Shown: positions 9,096-16,636 of the stretch, piece after piece
Numbering within the stretch: position 1 is the first letter of the stretch
Layout of the letters: the number at the start of each line of letters is the position of its first letter
NCBI RefSeq assembly: GCF_047654785.1
Contig: NZ_JASGKQ010000003.1
Location: 1,054,001 to 1,118,000 of the forward strand
Direction of reading: 5' to 3'
Length of the DNA: 64,000 bases
From: Pelomonas sp047654785
GTDB taxonomy: Bacteria; Pseudomonadota; Gammaproteobacteria; Burkholderiales; Burkholderiaceae_C
Translations under genes and position numbers: made by a program
Notes under the pieces: generated by a model
Database searches by the model: none
Told to the model about the DNA's origin: nothing
The model's input: the letters and a program-made list of their open reading frames with translations, nothing else

Positions 9096-9162
9096 CTAGT
9101 CGGCACGCAGGTCGTTCGCGCCCAGCCGCAGCCGCCGGTCCGCCGCCTGTGCGGCCTTGCGA
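9096..9162 (-). pseudogene. 3' stump of a second ABC-transporter ATPase gene
   Basis: Read on the minus strand, this gives KAAQAADRRLRLGANDLRAD and a stop. The C-terminus of the intact ATPase at 10345 ends AAQSADRRLRLDVGGLHAA and a stop. The two sequences also align at DNA level with their stop codons in register, including the shared block CAGCCGCAGCCGCCGGTC. The copies are clearly diverged, so this is not a recent duplication. It starts directly at the broken end of the IS110 remnant. I infer that an ATPase gene once lay directly upstream of vapB and the permease and was destroyed. Confidence 0.6.
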
Positions 9163-9304
9163 ATCAACGCCATGCACCTGGAACACGCTCTTGGCCAAAT
9201 CCAGGCCGATCGTCGTAATCTCCATCTCGGACGCCCCTTCCGGTCAGTGGTTGAACATTGCCCTTCCACTTTGGCACTTCGATGCCGTTCAAGGTGGGGG
9301 CGTC
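9163..9304 (-). mobile_element. IS110-family remnant: left end plus first 21 codons of the transposase
   Basis: The minus-strand frame from 9225 reads MEITTIGLDLAKSVFQVHG, the classic N-terminus of IS110-family DEDD recombinases, and then the frame leaves the family. The noncoding part upstream (9226-9304) contains the inverted pair GGACGCCCC (9230-9238) and GGGGGCGTCC (9295-9304). In IS110 elements such as IS621 this region encodes the bridge RNA. The rest of the element is gone. The break point joins the ABC-ATPase stump, which suggests a deletion event. Confidence 0.65.
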
Positions 9305-9323
9305 CATCCCATTAACCTACGCG

Positions 9324-10172
9324 CTACGACCCAACAATAAAGTTAGGTGTCACCATCGTGTTCACGTTGGAGAGATCGATACTCATCATCACCAAGTCGT
9401 CGCTTAGGTGCTCCCCACCACTCCCTGACAAGCGTGTGCGCAATCCCTTCACCAGGCGGTGCGTGACCCGAAAACCGAGCTTCTCGTAAAAGCGACCCGC
9501 CGTCTGTGTGCCAAGATGTATCGCGCTCACCCCCTGCCCGCGCAGCGCCTCGAACATTGCCTCAGCCAGTCGCGTGCCGGTTGTGGGTGGCAGGCCCTGC
9601 ACAAGCGACAGCATTGCCAGATAGGCAAAGCGTTTGCCGTCGCGTTCATGGACAGAGCCGCAGGCACCGCCACAGAGTCGGCCATTTCCATCAACCAGTT
9701 TGAGCACGAATGTAGGACGGATCTTTTCATCTGCCTCATCGACCGCTTCAAGGTAAAGCGAGCAGGCGCCCGCCGCTTGAGCATCTCGCGCCAGGGTAAA
9801 CGCATATGTATGGTCGGGGCCAGCCGGCATGTCGATTTTTACAGGTGTGTAGCCGGCCGAAGAAAGCGGCCCTAGCAACTGCTGGCCGTAGGTTGTCAGC
9901 ACGACAATTTGCGAGATCGGACGGCTCTTCCGGAACTCGCCCACGCGCGTGGCGATATAGCCGACGGGGTCAGTGAGAAAGTCGTCCGTTTGCTGTTCTA
10001 TGATTGGCGGATACTCGACAGCGACATTCGGGCCAAACCCGAATTCTCGCTCACGCTCGGCGAAAATATGGTAGATATTTGCCGCCTCTGAATTGAGCTG
10101 TTCGCGCGGTGTGTCGGCTTGCGTCATAACGCTTAAGAAAAATTCCTGGGTACCCACCTGTATCGTCGTCAC
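9324..10172 (-). CDS. GNAT-domain protein of unknown substrate
   Basis: 282 aa. The C-terminal half has a GNAT acetyltransferase pattern: LKLVDGNGRLCGGACGSV, then LVQGLPPTTGTRLAEAMFEA (acetyl-CoA loop and helix) and FYEKLGFRVTHRLVKG. The N-terminal about 130 residues are not recognised. I chose the GTG at 10172 because GGAGG sits 5 bases before it; an in-frame ATG at 10205 lacks a ribosome-binding site. Base composition is visibly more AT-rich than the surroundings and codon use is less biased. It lies between the ABC ATPase and the IS110 remnant, so I infer it was acquired horizontally. Confidence 0.65.
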   Translation of the reverse strand: MTTIQVGTQEFFLSVMTQADTPREQLNSEAANIYHIFAEREREFGFGPNVAVEYPPIIEQQTDDFLTDPVGYIATRVGEFRKSRPISQIVVLTTYGQQLLGPLSSAGYTPVKIDMPAGPDHTYAFTLARDAQAAGACSLYLEAVDEADEKIRPTFVLKLVDGNGRLCGGACGSVHERDGKRFAYLAMLSLVQGLPPTTGTRLAEAMFEALRGQGVSAIHLGTQTAGRFYEKLGFRVTHRLVKGLRTRLSGSGGEHLSDDLVMMSIDLSNVNTMVTPNFIVGS

Positions 10173-10344
10173 GATATCCTCCGTCGTTGTTGAAAAGTGC
10201 AGCATGATTTCTGCCGAAATGCTGAAATTGTTGCCTGCATGCGGCGGGCGACGCCCGGTAGGCTGGGCGTGAGTACCGCGAACCCCAACTCCCAACAGCA
10301 CCGATGACGTAGAGGCTCGCAAGCTTCCCCCAACCTGCGAACTG
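10173..10344. other. Intergenic stretch between ABC ATPase and GNAT gene
   Basis: 172 bases with no gene. It holds the ribosome-binding site of the GNAT gene (near 10178-10182). GC content changes here from the AT-richer insert to normal operon DNA, so it probably contains one junction of the inserted segment. No terminal repeat or target duplication was found. Confidence 0.4.
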
Positions 10345-11004
10345 CTACGCCGCATGCAGCCCGCCGACATCCAGCCGCAGCCGCCGGTCGGCAGACTGCG
10401 CCGCCACGTCCGAATGTGTTACCAACAGGCAGGCGGCGCCGGCCTCCTGCGTGCAGCGCCGCAGCAGCGCCAGCACCTCCGCTGCATGCCGCGCATCGAG
10501 GTTGCCGGTGGGCTCGTCGGCGAGCACGAGGCGCGGCCGGTGCACCAGCGCCCGCGCGATGGCGACCCGCTGCAGCTGCCCGCCGGAGAGCTGGCGCGGC
10601 ATGCGCGCGGCCAGCGCCGACAGGTCCACCGCCGCCAGCATCTGCGCGACGCGGCTGGCGTCCTCCCGCCCGAGCAGCCGCAGCGGCAGGGCCACGTTGT
10701 CCGCCACGCTCAGGTGCGGCAGCAGGTGGAAGGCCTGGAAGACGAAGCCCAGCGCCCGCCGCCGCAGCGCCGAGCGCCCCTCGTCGTCCAGCGCGCACAG
10801 GTCCTCGCCGTCGAGCAGGACCTGGCCGGCGTCCGCCTCGTCCAGCCCCGCCAGGCAGTTCAGCAGCGTGGACTTGCCCGCGCCCGATTCGCCCAGCAGC
10901 GCGACGATCTCGCCCGGCGCGAGGTCGAGATCGACGCCCGCGAACACGGCCACGTCGCCGTAGGACTTGCGCAGCCCGCGCGCCTGCAGCACCGGCGCCG
11001 TCAT
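10345..11004 (-). CDS. ABC transporter ATP-binding protein (LolD/YbbA/AttE type)
   Basis: 219 aa. Walker A GESGAGKST (about residue 39), Q-loop FVFQAFHLLPHLS, signature LSGGQLQRVAIARAL, Walker B RLVLADEPTGNLD and switch VTHSD are all intact. The DEPTGNLD form is typical of the MacB/LolD/YbbA class, which partners FtsX-type permeases. The natural partner here is the permease at 5845-8391. The ATG overlaps the stop of the upstream ribbon-helix-helix gene (ATGA), so it is coupled to the SPFH operon. Confidence 0.9.
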   Translation of the reverse strand: MTAPVLQARGLRKSYGDVAVFAGVDLDLAPGEIVALLGESGAGKSTLLNCLAGLDEADAGQVLLDGEDLCALDDEGRSALRRRALGFVFQAFHLLPHLSVADNVALPLRLLGREDASRVAQMLAAVDLSALAARMPRQLSGGQLQRVAIARALVHRPRLVLADEPTGNLDARHAAEVLALLRRCTQEAGAACLLVTHSDVAAQSADRRLRLDVGGLHAA

Positions 11005-11204
11005 CGGCCGGACTCCGGCTCGCTGCGGGCGGCGCGGCCCCTGGGCGGCGCGAGCTTGATGCCGCGCCGGCCCAGCGCCTCGCGCAGCAGCAGCTCGGTC
11101 TGGGCGTTGGCGCTGCGCAGCTCGGCCGCCGCGAGCCGCTCGACCTCGGCCCACAGCGCGGGGTCCACGCGCAGCGGGAAGGATTTCTTGTCGGGGCTGG
11201 CCAT
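11001..11204 (-). CDS. Arc-type ribbon-helix-helix small protein
   Basis: 67 aa. The segment KKSFPLRVDPALWAEVERLA followed by AELRSANAQTELLLREAL fits an Arc/MetJ ribbon-helix-helix: a beta strand with polar contacts and two helices, with the RSxNxQxE pattern. A basic tail follows. It could be the DNA-binding regulator of its own operon, and a perfect palindrome at 12649-12664 is a candidate site. It could also be only structural, since Arc-like proteins without a regulatory role occur next to SPFH genes. It is coupled to the ABC ATPase by a 4-base overlap. Confidence 0.7.
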   Translation of the reverse strand: MASPDKKSFPLRVDPALWAEVERLAAAELRSANAQTELLLREALGRRGIKLAPPRGRAARSEPESGR

Positions 11205-11208
11205 GCGA

Positions 11209-11730
11209 TCAGTCGGGATCGCCCGGGCGGCGTGGGCGGCGCTGCCGGGCCGGGGCCGCCGGGGCCGGGGGCGCCGGGAAGAGCCGGTAGCACTGCCAGA
11301 ACCACAGCAGAAACCACAGGACCAGGCCAGCCGCGCCCAACTGCCAGGCGGCGCGCGGCGGCTGCGGCCAGGCCGGCTGGCCCTGCAGCAGCGCGAAGGC
11401 GTGGATGCCGCCCATCAGCAGCACCAGCATCAGGCCCACGCCGCTCAGGTGCTCGCCCAGCCTCGCCAGCGTGGCCTCGCGCCGCTCGGGCGCCAGCCAG
11501 TAGGCGCGGTGGGGCAGGTTGATCAGGTCGGGCCGGGTGCGGCCCAGCCAGGCCACGAAGGCGCTGCTGCACAGCCCGGCCAGGGCCAGCGAGCACAGCA
11601 TGATGGCGACGAAGACCTCCCGCGAGGTCTGCTTGCCCGGGTCGCCCACCTGGGCGGGCAGCCAGGGCAGCGTGGCCAGCATCAGCAGCGCCGTGAGCGG
11701 CCAGGCGATGTAGAAGAGGCGGCGCTTCAT
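11209..11730 (-). CDS. Membrane protein with four predicted helices, unknown function
   Basis: 173 aa. Hydrophobic segments are at about residues 5-22, 42-62, 95-115 and 125-145. The loop contains INLPHRAYWLAPERREATL, an NLP-x-YW-x-P-x-R motif that recurs in small membrane proteins with DUF1648-like organisation. The C-terminus is basic and proline-rich. It lies 4 bases from the SPFH gene and 4 bases from the ribbon-helix-helix gene, so it belongs to the same transcription unit. It may be an accessory of the SPFH membrane complex or of the transporter. Confidence 0.6.
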   Translation of the reverse strand: MKRRLFYIAWPLTALLMLATLPWLPAQVGDPGKQTSREVFVAIMLCSLALAGLCSSAFVAWLGRTRPDLINLPHRAYWLAPERREATLARLGEHLSGVGLMLVLLMGGIHAFALLQGQPAWPQPPRAAWQLGAAGLVLWFLLWFWQCYRLFPAPPAPAAPARQRRPRRPGDPD

Positions 11731-11734
11731 ACTC

Positions 11735-12622
11735 TCAGGTGTAGAGGGAGCCGGCGTTGACGACCGGCTGGGTCTCGCGGTCCGAGCACAGCACGACCAG
11801 CAGGTTGCTGACCATGGCCGCGCGGCGCTCGTCGTCCAGCACGACGATCTCGCGCTCGCTCAGACCCTTGAGCGCGGACTCCACCATCTCCACCGCGCCC
11901 TGCACGATCTTGCTGCGCGCGCTGATGATGGCCTCGGCCTGCTGGCGGCGCAGCATCACCTGCGCGATCTCGGGCGCGTAGGCGAGGTGGCTGATCTTGG
12001 CGTCCAGCACGTCCACGCCCGCGTCGGCGAAGCGCGCCTGCAGCTCCGCGCGCAGCGCCAGCGCGACGGCGTCCTGGCCGCCGCGCAGCGTCACGCCGCC
12101 GGGTTCCATCTCGTCGGCCTCGTCGTAGGCATAGCAGGTGGCGAGGTGGCGGATCGCGGCCTCGGCCTGCACGCGGACATAGGCCTCGTAGTCGTCCACC
12201 TGGAACAGCGCCTGCACCGTGTCGCGCACCCGCCAGACGACGACGGCGCTGATCTCGATCGGGTTGCCGCGCTGGTCGTTGACCTTGAGCACCGGCGCGT
12301 TGAGGTTGCGATCGCGCAGCGAGATGCGCTTCTTCAGCGCCAGCGGGTTGGCCCAGCGCAGGCCGGTGCCGCGGTCGCTGCCGATGTAGGCGCCGAACAG
12401 CGTCAGCACCGCGGCCTGGTTGGGGTTGAGCATGTAGAGCCCCGCCAGCATCAGCACCCCGGCCAGCAGCAGCGGAACGCCCGCCAGCGGCGCGCCGCGC
12501 GTCAGGGCCAGCACGCCCAGCGCCAGCAGCGCCACGCCCAGCGCGACCATCGGGTAGCCGTTGGCGCTGCGCGCCTGGCGCTCGCTGACGGGGGTGTCGC
12601 GCGGCGGGGTGGGAGTGGGCAT
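11735..12622 (-). CDS. SPFH/Band-7 domain protein (stomatin/flotillin-like)
   Basis: 295 aa. Two hydrophobic stretches near residues 24-65 precede an SPFH domain (NQAAVLTLFGAYIGSD, then LNAPVLKVNDQRGNPIEISA and VVWRVRDT) and a helical C-terminal region (LRRQQAEAIISARSKIVQGA). Such proteins oligomerise in membrane microdomains and scaffold partner complexes. The ATG is preceded by CCAGGAGCC. It is the first gene of the operon that continues through the ABC ATPase. Pairing of an SPFH protein with this ABC/AttH set suggests membrane quality control or lipid handling, but that is inference. Confidence 0.88.
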   Translation of the reverse strand: MPTPTPPRDTPVSERQARSANGYPMVALGVALLALGVLALTRGAPLAGVPLLLAGVLMLAGLYMLNPNQAAVLTLFGAYIGSDRGTGLRWANPLALKKRISLRDRNLNAPVLKVNDQRGNPIEISAVVVWRVRDTVQALFQVDDYEAYVRVQAEAAIRHLATCYAYDEADEMEPGGVTLRGGQDAVALALRAELQARFADAGVDVLDAKISHLAYAPEIAQVMLRRQQAEAIISARSKIVQGAVEMVESALKGLSEREIVVLDDERRAAMVSNLLVVLCSDRETQPVVNAGSLYT

Positions 12623-12648
12623 GGCGGCTCCTGGGTCAGAAGTGAATC

Positions 12649-12664
12649 AAAGTGATATCACTTT
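12649..12664. promoter_or_regulatory. 16-bp perfect palindrome in the SPFH operon promoter
   Basis: AAAGTGATATCACTTT lies 27 bases upstream of the SPFH start codon in an otherwise GC-rich gap. Its AT-rich right part can double as a -10 region for the leftward promoter. A perfect palindrome at this place is most simply an operator. The operon's own ribbon-helix-helix protein is the obvious candidate to bind it. Confidence 0.6.
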
Positions 12665-12671
12665 AACGGGG

Positions 12672-12689
12672 CTTGCGCGTGGGCGCAAG
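12672..12689. terminator. Hairpin after miaA, possible terminator without U-tract
   Basis: CTTGCGC and GCGCAAG form a 7-bp stem around a 4-base loop, 6 bases past the miaA stop. On the miaA strand it is followed by CCCCGTTAAAG rather than a run of T. It could be a weak or Rho-assisted terminator that separates miaA from the SPFH operon. Confidence 0.4.
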
Positions 12690-12694
12690 CGGGC

Positions 12695-13651
12695 TCAGCC
12701 GAGCAGCCGCTGCAGGCCGGCGAGCAGCTCGGCGACGGGCTGGGCGCCGTCGCAGGCGATGACGCGGCGCCGGGGCATGCCGCGCAGCCAGGTGACCTGG
12801 CGCTTGGCGAGCTGGCGGGTGGCGGCGATGCCGCGCTCGCGCAGGTCGTGGAAGTCGTCGGCGTCCAGCGCTTCCCAGACCTGCCGGTAGCCGACGCAGC
12901 GCATCGACGGCAATTGCAGCGACAGGTCGCCGCGCGCGCGCAGCGCCCGCACCTCGTCGACCAGGCCGCCCGCCAGCATCGCGTCGAAGCGCCGCGCCAG
13001 CCGCTCGTGCAGCCAGGCGCGGTCGGTGGGCTCCAGCGAGAACAGCGGCCAGTCCACGCCCTTCATGTCGCCGTCCTTGCGGGTGGCGGCGTGCAGCGCG
13101 CTCATCGTCTGCCCGCTGATGCGGATGACCTCCAGCGCGCGCTGGATGCGCTGGCTGTCGTGGGGCGCCAGCCGCGCGGCGGTCTCGGGGTCCAGCCTGG
13201 CCAGCTCGGCGTGCAGCGCCGGCCAGCCGCGCTCGGCGGCCTCGGCGTCCAGCGCGGCGCGCAGCGCGGCGTCGGCCTGCGGCAGCGTGGAGAGGCCGTC
13301 GAACAGCGCCTTGAAGTACAGCATCGTGCCGCCGACGAGCAGCGGCAGCCGGCCGCGCGCGGCGATGTCGGCGGCCAGGCGCTGCGCGTCGCGCACGAAC
13401 TCGGCGGCCGAGTAGCTCTGCGCCGGGTCGAGGATGTCGATCAGGTGGTGCGGCACGGCGGCCTGTTCGGCGGCCGTGGGCTTGGCGGTGCCGACGTCCA
13501 TGCCGCGGTAGACCAGTGCCGAATCGACGCTGATGATCTCCACCGGCAGCACCTCGGCCACCGCCAGCGCCGCCGCCGTCTTGCCGCAGCCCGTCGGCCC
13601 GGCCAGGCAGATCGGGGTCAGAACTTCTCCCACGGCGACAGATAACGCCAT
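12695..13651 (-). CDS. miaA: tRNA dimethylallyltransferase
   Basis: 318 aa. MiaA adds a dimethylallyl group to N6 of A37 in tRNAs that read UNN codons. Walker A GPTGCGKT, the SVDSALVYRGMDVGTAKP motif, VPHHLIDILDP, LVGGTMLYFKAL and the C-terminal RQLAKRQVTWLRG are present. With the ATG at 13651 it overlaps the end of the upstream pseudouridine synthase by 34 bases; a GTG six codons later would reduce this. Length is normal. It is the last gene of the mutL-rluF-miaA unit. Confidence 0.93.
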   Translation of the reverse strand: MALSVAVGEVLTPICLAGPTGCGKTAAALAVAEVLPVEIISVDSALVYRGMDVGTAKPTAAEQAAVPHHLIDILDPAQSYSAAEFVRDAQRLAADIAARGRLPLLVGGTMLYFKALFDGLSTLPQADAALRAALDAEAAERGWPALHAELARLDPETAARLAPHDSQRIQRALEVIRISGQTMSALHAATRKDGDMKGVDWPLFSLEPTDRAWLHERLARRFDAMLAGGLVDEVRALRARGDLSLQLPSMRCVGYRQVWEALDADDFHDLRERGIAATRQLAKRQVTWLRGMPRRRVIACDGAQPVAELLAGLQRLLG

Positions 13652-14739
13652 TGGCCGACCGGCAGATGGCCGAGCGGGATGCGGCCGATGCGCACGCGCT
13701 TCAGGCCGACGACCTTGAGGCCGACCAATTCGCACATGCGGCGGATCTGCCGCTTCTTGCCCTCGCGCAGCACGAAGCGCAGCTGCTGCTCGTTCTGCCA
13801 GCTGACCTTGGCGGGCTTGAGCGGCTCGCCGTCGAGTTCGAGGCCGTGGTTCAGCAGCGCGAGCTGCTCGGGCGCCAGCGCCGCGTTGGGCAGCGTGCCC
13901 TCGGGCACCGGGTGGCCGACGAACTCGACGCGTACCAGGTATTCCTTCTCGATGTCGGAGTCGTCGCCGATCAACGCGCGGGCGATGCGGCCGTCCTGGG
14001 TCAGCACGAGCAGGCCGGTGGAGTCGATGTCCAGCCGGCCGGCGGGCGCGAGGTGGCGGTGGTGGTTGGGGTGGGGCTTGATGCCGGAGGGGTCGTCCTG
14101 CCAGCGGTTCTCCGGCTGGAACAGCACCACCGCCGGCTCGTAGCCGTCCTCGGCCTGGCCGGACACGTAGCCGACGGGCTTGTGCAGCAGCACCGTGACG
14201 AGCTGCGACTGCGCCTGCCGGGCGGCGGGGTCGATGTCGATCCGCACGTCGCCGACGACGCGCTGGCCCAGCACCGCGACCCGGCCGTCCACGCGCACCC
14301 AGCCGGCGGCGATCCACTCGTCCGCCTCGCGGCGCGACGCCAGCTTCAGCTCGCTCATGCGCTTGGACAGGCGGTCGCCGGCCTCGGCATCGACCTCGCG
14401 CCGCGGCGCACGGCGCGGTGCGTCGTCCGGGCCGCGGTTGGACGCGCGGCGCTGGTCCACGCGCGGGCCGCGCTCGGGGCGCGGCGGCTCGGTCCGGAAG
14501 GCGGATGCCTGGGGCCGGGCCGGGCGCTCGTCGCGGCGTGGCGGCGCGGGGCGCTCGTCGCGGCGCTGCTGGGCCTTCTGGAACTGCTCCTCGCGCTCGG
14601 CGCGTTCGGCCTGCGCCTTGGCGAGCGTCGGGCGCGGCTTGGAGACGCCCTTGCCGCGCAGCGGCGCGCGCTTCTCGCCGTCGGCGTTGCGGGTCTTGGC
14701 GGCGGGCTTGGGCTTGCCCTTCAGGGTGATCGTGGCCAT
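13618..14739 (-). CDS. rluF: 23S rRNA pseudouridine synthase, RluF-like (RsuA family)
   Basis: 373 aa. An unusually long basic, disordered N-terminus (about 120 residues rich in Arg/Pro/Glu) precedes an S4 domain (RMSELKLASRREADEWIAAG) and the RsuA-family catalytic domain with the nucleophile Asp in GRLDIDSTGLLVLTQDG. The phrase LLHKPVGYVSGQ is like RluF, which makes pseudouridine 2604 in 23S rRNA; RluB is the alternative. The basic extension is common in Burkholderiales homologues. Between mutL (1 base gap) and miaA, so an operon is likely. Confidence 0.8.
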   Translation of the reverse strand: MATITLKGKPKPAAKTRNADGEKRAPLRGKGVSKPRPTLAKAQAERAEREEQFQKAQQRRDERPAPPRRDERPARPQASAFRTEPPRPERGPRVDQRRASNRGPDDAPRRAPRREVDAEAGDRLSKRMSELKLASRREADEWIAAGWVRVDGRVAVLGQRVVGDVRIDIDPAARQAQSQLVTVLLHKPVGYVSGQAEDGYEPAVVLFQPENRWQDDPSGIKPHPNHHRHLAPAGRLDIDSTGLLVLTQDGRIARALIGDDSDIEKEYLVRVEFVGHPVPEGTLPNAALAPEQLALLNHGLELDGEPLKPAKVSWQNEQQLRFVLREGKKRQIRRMCELVGLKVVGLKRVRIGRIPLGHLPVGQWRYLSPWEKF

Positions 14740-14740
14740 G

Positions 14741-16597
14741 TCAACGTCCGCGTAGGAAAAGGGCGTCCAGCTCTTTCATGCCGAGCTGGCGCCAGGTGGG
14801 GCGGCCGTGGTTGCACTGGTCGGCGCGCTCGGTGGCTTCCATGTCGCGCAGCAGCGCGTTCATCTCGTCCAGCGTCAGCTGCCGGTTCGCGCGCACGGCG
14901 CCGTGGCAGGCCATGGTGGCCAGGATCTCGTGCTGCGCGCGCTCCAGCACCGAGCTGGCGTCGAACTGCGCCATCTCGGCCAGCAGCTCGCGGGTCAGCG
15001 CGACCAGGTCGCTGGCGGCCAGCAGCGCCGGCCGCGAGCGCACGGCCAGCGTGCGGGCGGACAGCGGCGCCACGTCCAGGCCGAGCCGGCCCAGCGTGTC
15101 GGCATGCTGCTCGGCGGCCGCGACCTCCTCGGCCGTCGCGGCGAAGCTGACCGGGATCAGCAGCGGCTGGCTCTCGATGGCGGTGGCGCCCAGCCGGGCC
15201 TTCAGCCGTTCGTAGACGACGCGCTCGTGGGCCGCGTGCATGTCGACGATGACCAGGCCCTGCCGGTTCTCGGCCAGGATGTAGACGCCCTGGATCTGCG
15301 CGATGGCGCGGCCCAGCGGCCAGTCGTCCGGCGCGCCGGCAAGCGCCTGCGGTGCGGCGGCGGTCGGGATTGCGGGAAGGGCGGCCGGGGCGGCAGTGGA
15401 GGTGCCGGGCCGCCACAGCGCCTCGTGCTGCACCAGCGACAGCCGCACCTGCTCGGCCGAGGCCGGCACCGGCGGCGCGTACTGGTAGGCGGGCCGGTTC
15501 TCGGCGACGTGCGGCGCGGCGGCGGCGGTGGCCACGGGCGCGAAGGCCGGCGGCGCCGTCGCGGCGTCGAGGCCCGCCGCCTCGGCGCTGCGCGACGGGG
15601 CCAGCGCGTCGATGAAGGCGCGGCGCACCGCCTGGTGGAGGGCGCGGCCGTCGCGGAAGCGCACCTCGATCTTGGTCGGGTGCACGTTCACGTCCACCAG
15701 CTCGGGCGCGATCTCGATGAACAGCACATAGCTGGGCTGGCGCTGGCCGTGCAGCACGTCCTCGTAGGCGGAGCGGATCGCGTGGCTGATGAGCTTGTCG
15801 CGCACGTAGCGGCCGTTGACCCACACGTACTGCTGGTCCGCGCGCGAGCGGGCGGCCTCGGGCAGGCCGGCGCGGCCGGTCAGCGCCAGCGGCCCGGCCG
15901 CGTGCGCGAAGGCGCGGCTGTCGGCGATGAAGTCCTCGCCCAGCACGTCGGCGATGCGCTGCTCGGCCGTGGCGGCGCGCCACTGGTCCACCAGCCGGCC
16001 CTCGTGCCAGATGGCGAAGCCCACGTCGGGCCGCGCCAGCGCATGGCGGCGCACGGCCTCCACGCAGTGGGCCAGCTCGGTGGCGTCGGTCTTCAGGAAC
16101 TTGCGGCGCGCGGGCGTCGAGAAGAACAGCTCGCGCACCTCGACGCTGGTGCCGCGCGCGCGGGCGGCGGGCTGCAGCTCGCCGCTGCGGGCGTCCAGCC
16201 GGTGGGCGTGGGCGTCGGCCGCGGTGCGCGACGCGATCGCCATCTCCGACACCGACGCGATGGCGGCCAGCGCCTCGCCGCGGAAGCCCATCGTGGCGAC
16301 CGATTCGAGGTCGTGCAGGCTGGCGATCTTGCTCGTGGCGTGGCGGCGCAGCGCCAGCGGCAGCTGCGCCGCCGGGATGCCGCAGCCGTCGTCCTCGACG
16401 ACGATGGCGCGCACGCCGCCGGCCATCAGCTTGACATGGATGTTGCGGGCGCCGGCGTCCAGCGCGTTGTCCACCAGCTCGCGCACCACCGAGGCGGGGC
16501 GCTCCACCACCTCGCCCGCGGCGATCTGGCTGATCAGCTCGTCGGGCAGCTCGCGGATGGCGCGGGGCGGGGCAAGGTCGGGCAGGGAGACATCCAT
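14741..16597 (-). CDS. mutL: DNA mismatch repair protein MutL with endonuclease motifs
   Basis: 618 aa. The N-terminal GHKL ATPase has ELVDNALDAG, VEDDGCGIP and TMGFRGEALAAI. An Ala/Pro linker runs to about residue 410, and a C-terminal dimerisation domain follows. The C-terminal domain carries DMHAAHERVVYE, matching the DQHAxxExxxxE nuclease motif with M for Q, plus ACHGAVRAN and CNHGRPTW. These metal-site motifs indicate that this MutL nicks DNA itself, as expected where MutH is absent. It is divergent from dedA with only 39 bases between start codons. Confidence 0.94.
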   Translation of the reverse strand: MDVSLPDLAPPRAIRELPDELISQIAAGEVVERPASVVRELVDNALDAGARNIHVKLMAGGVRAIVVEDDGCGIPAAQLPLALRRHATSKIASLHDLESVATMGFRGEALAAIASVSEMAIASRTAADAHAHRLDARSGELQPAARARGTSVEVRELFFSTPARRKFLKTDATELAHCVEAVRRHALARPDVGFAIWHEGRLVDQWRAATAEQRIADVLGEDFIADSRAFAHAAGPLALTGRAGLPEAARSRADQQYVWVNGRYVRDKLISHAIRSAYEDVLHGQRQPSYVLFIEIAPELVDVNVHPTKIEVRFRDGRALHQAVRRAFIDALAPSRSAEAAGLDAATAPPAFAPVATAAAAPHVAENRPAYQYAPPVPASAEQVRLSLVQHEALWRPGTSTAAPAALPAIPTAAAPQALAGAPDDWPLGRAIAQIQGVYILAENRQGLVIVDMHAAHERVVYERLKARLGATAIESQPLLIPVSFAATAEEVAAAEQHADTLGRLGLDVAPLSARTLAVRSRPALLAASDLVALTRELLAEMAQFDASSVLERAQHEILATMACHGAVRANRQLTLDEMNALLRDMEATERADQCNHGRPTWRQLGMKELDALFLRGR

Positions 16598-16598
16598 C

Positions 16599-16629
16599 GG
16601 CCGGGATTATCGGCGGGGCCGGGATAATC
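16599..16629. promoter_or_regulatory. Short mutL/dedA divergent promoter with a 13-bp direct repeat
   Basis: The 39-bp gap holds GGCCGGGATTATC (16599-16611) and GGCCGGGATAATC (16617-16629), one mismatch apart and spaced by 18 bases. The ATTATC/GATAAT cores could be -10 elements of the two opposing promoters. Confidence 0.4.
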
Positions 16630-16636
16630 CCCCGCC

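Noticed and set aside
9300..9350. Possible integron attC site after the GNAT gene (ACCTAAC and GTTGGGT lie close together)
   Set aside because: The two core-like words are only 6 bases apart and overlap the coding end. There is no 60-bp symmetric structure and no integrase or second cassette. The IS110 left end explains the inverted arms nearby.
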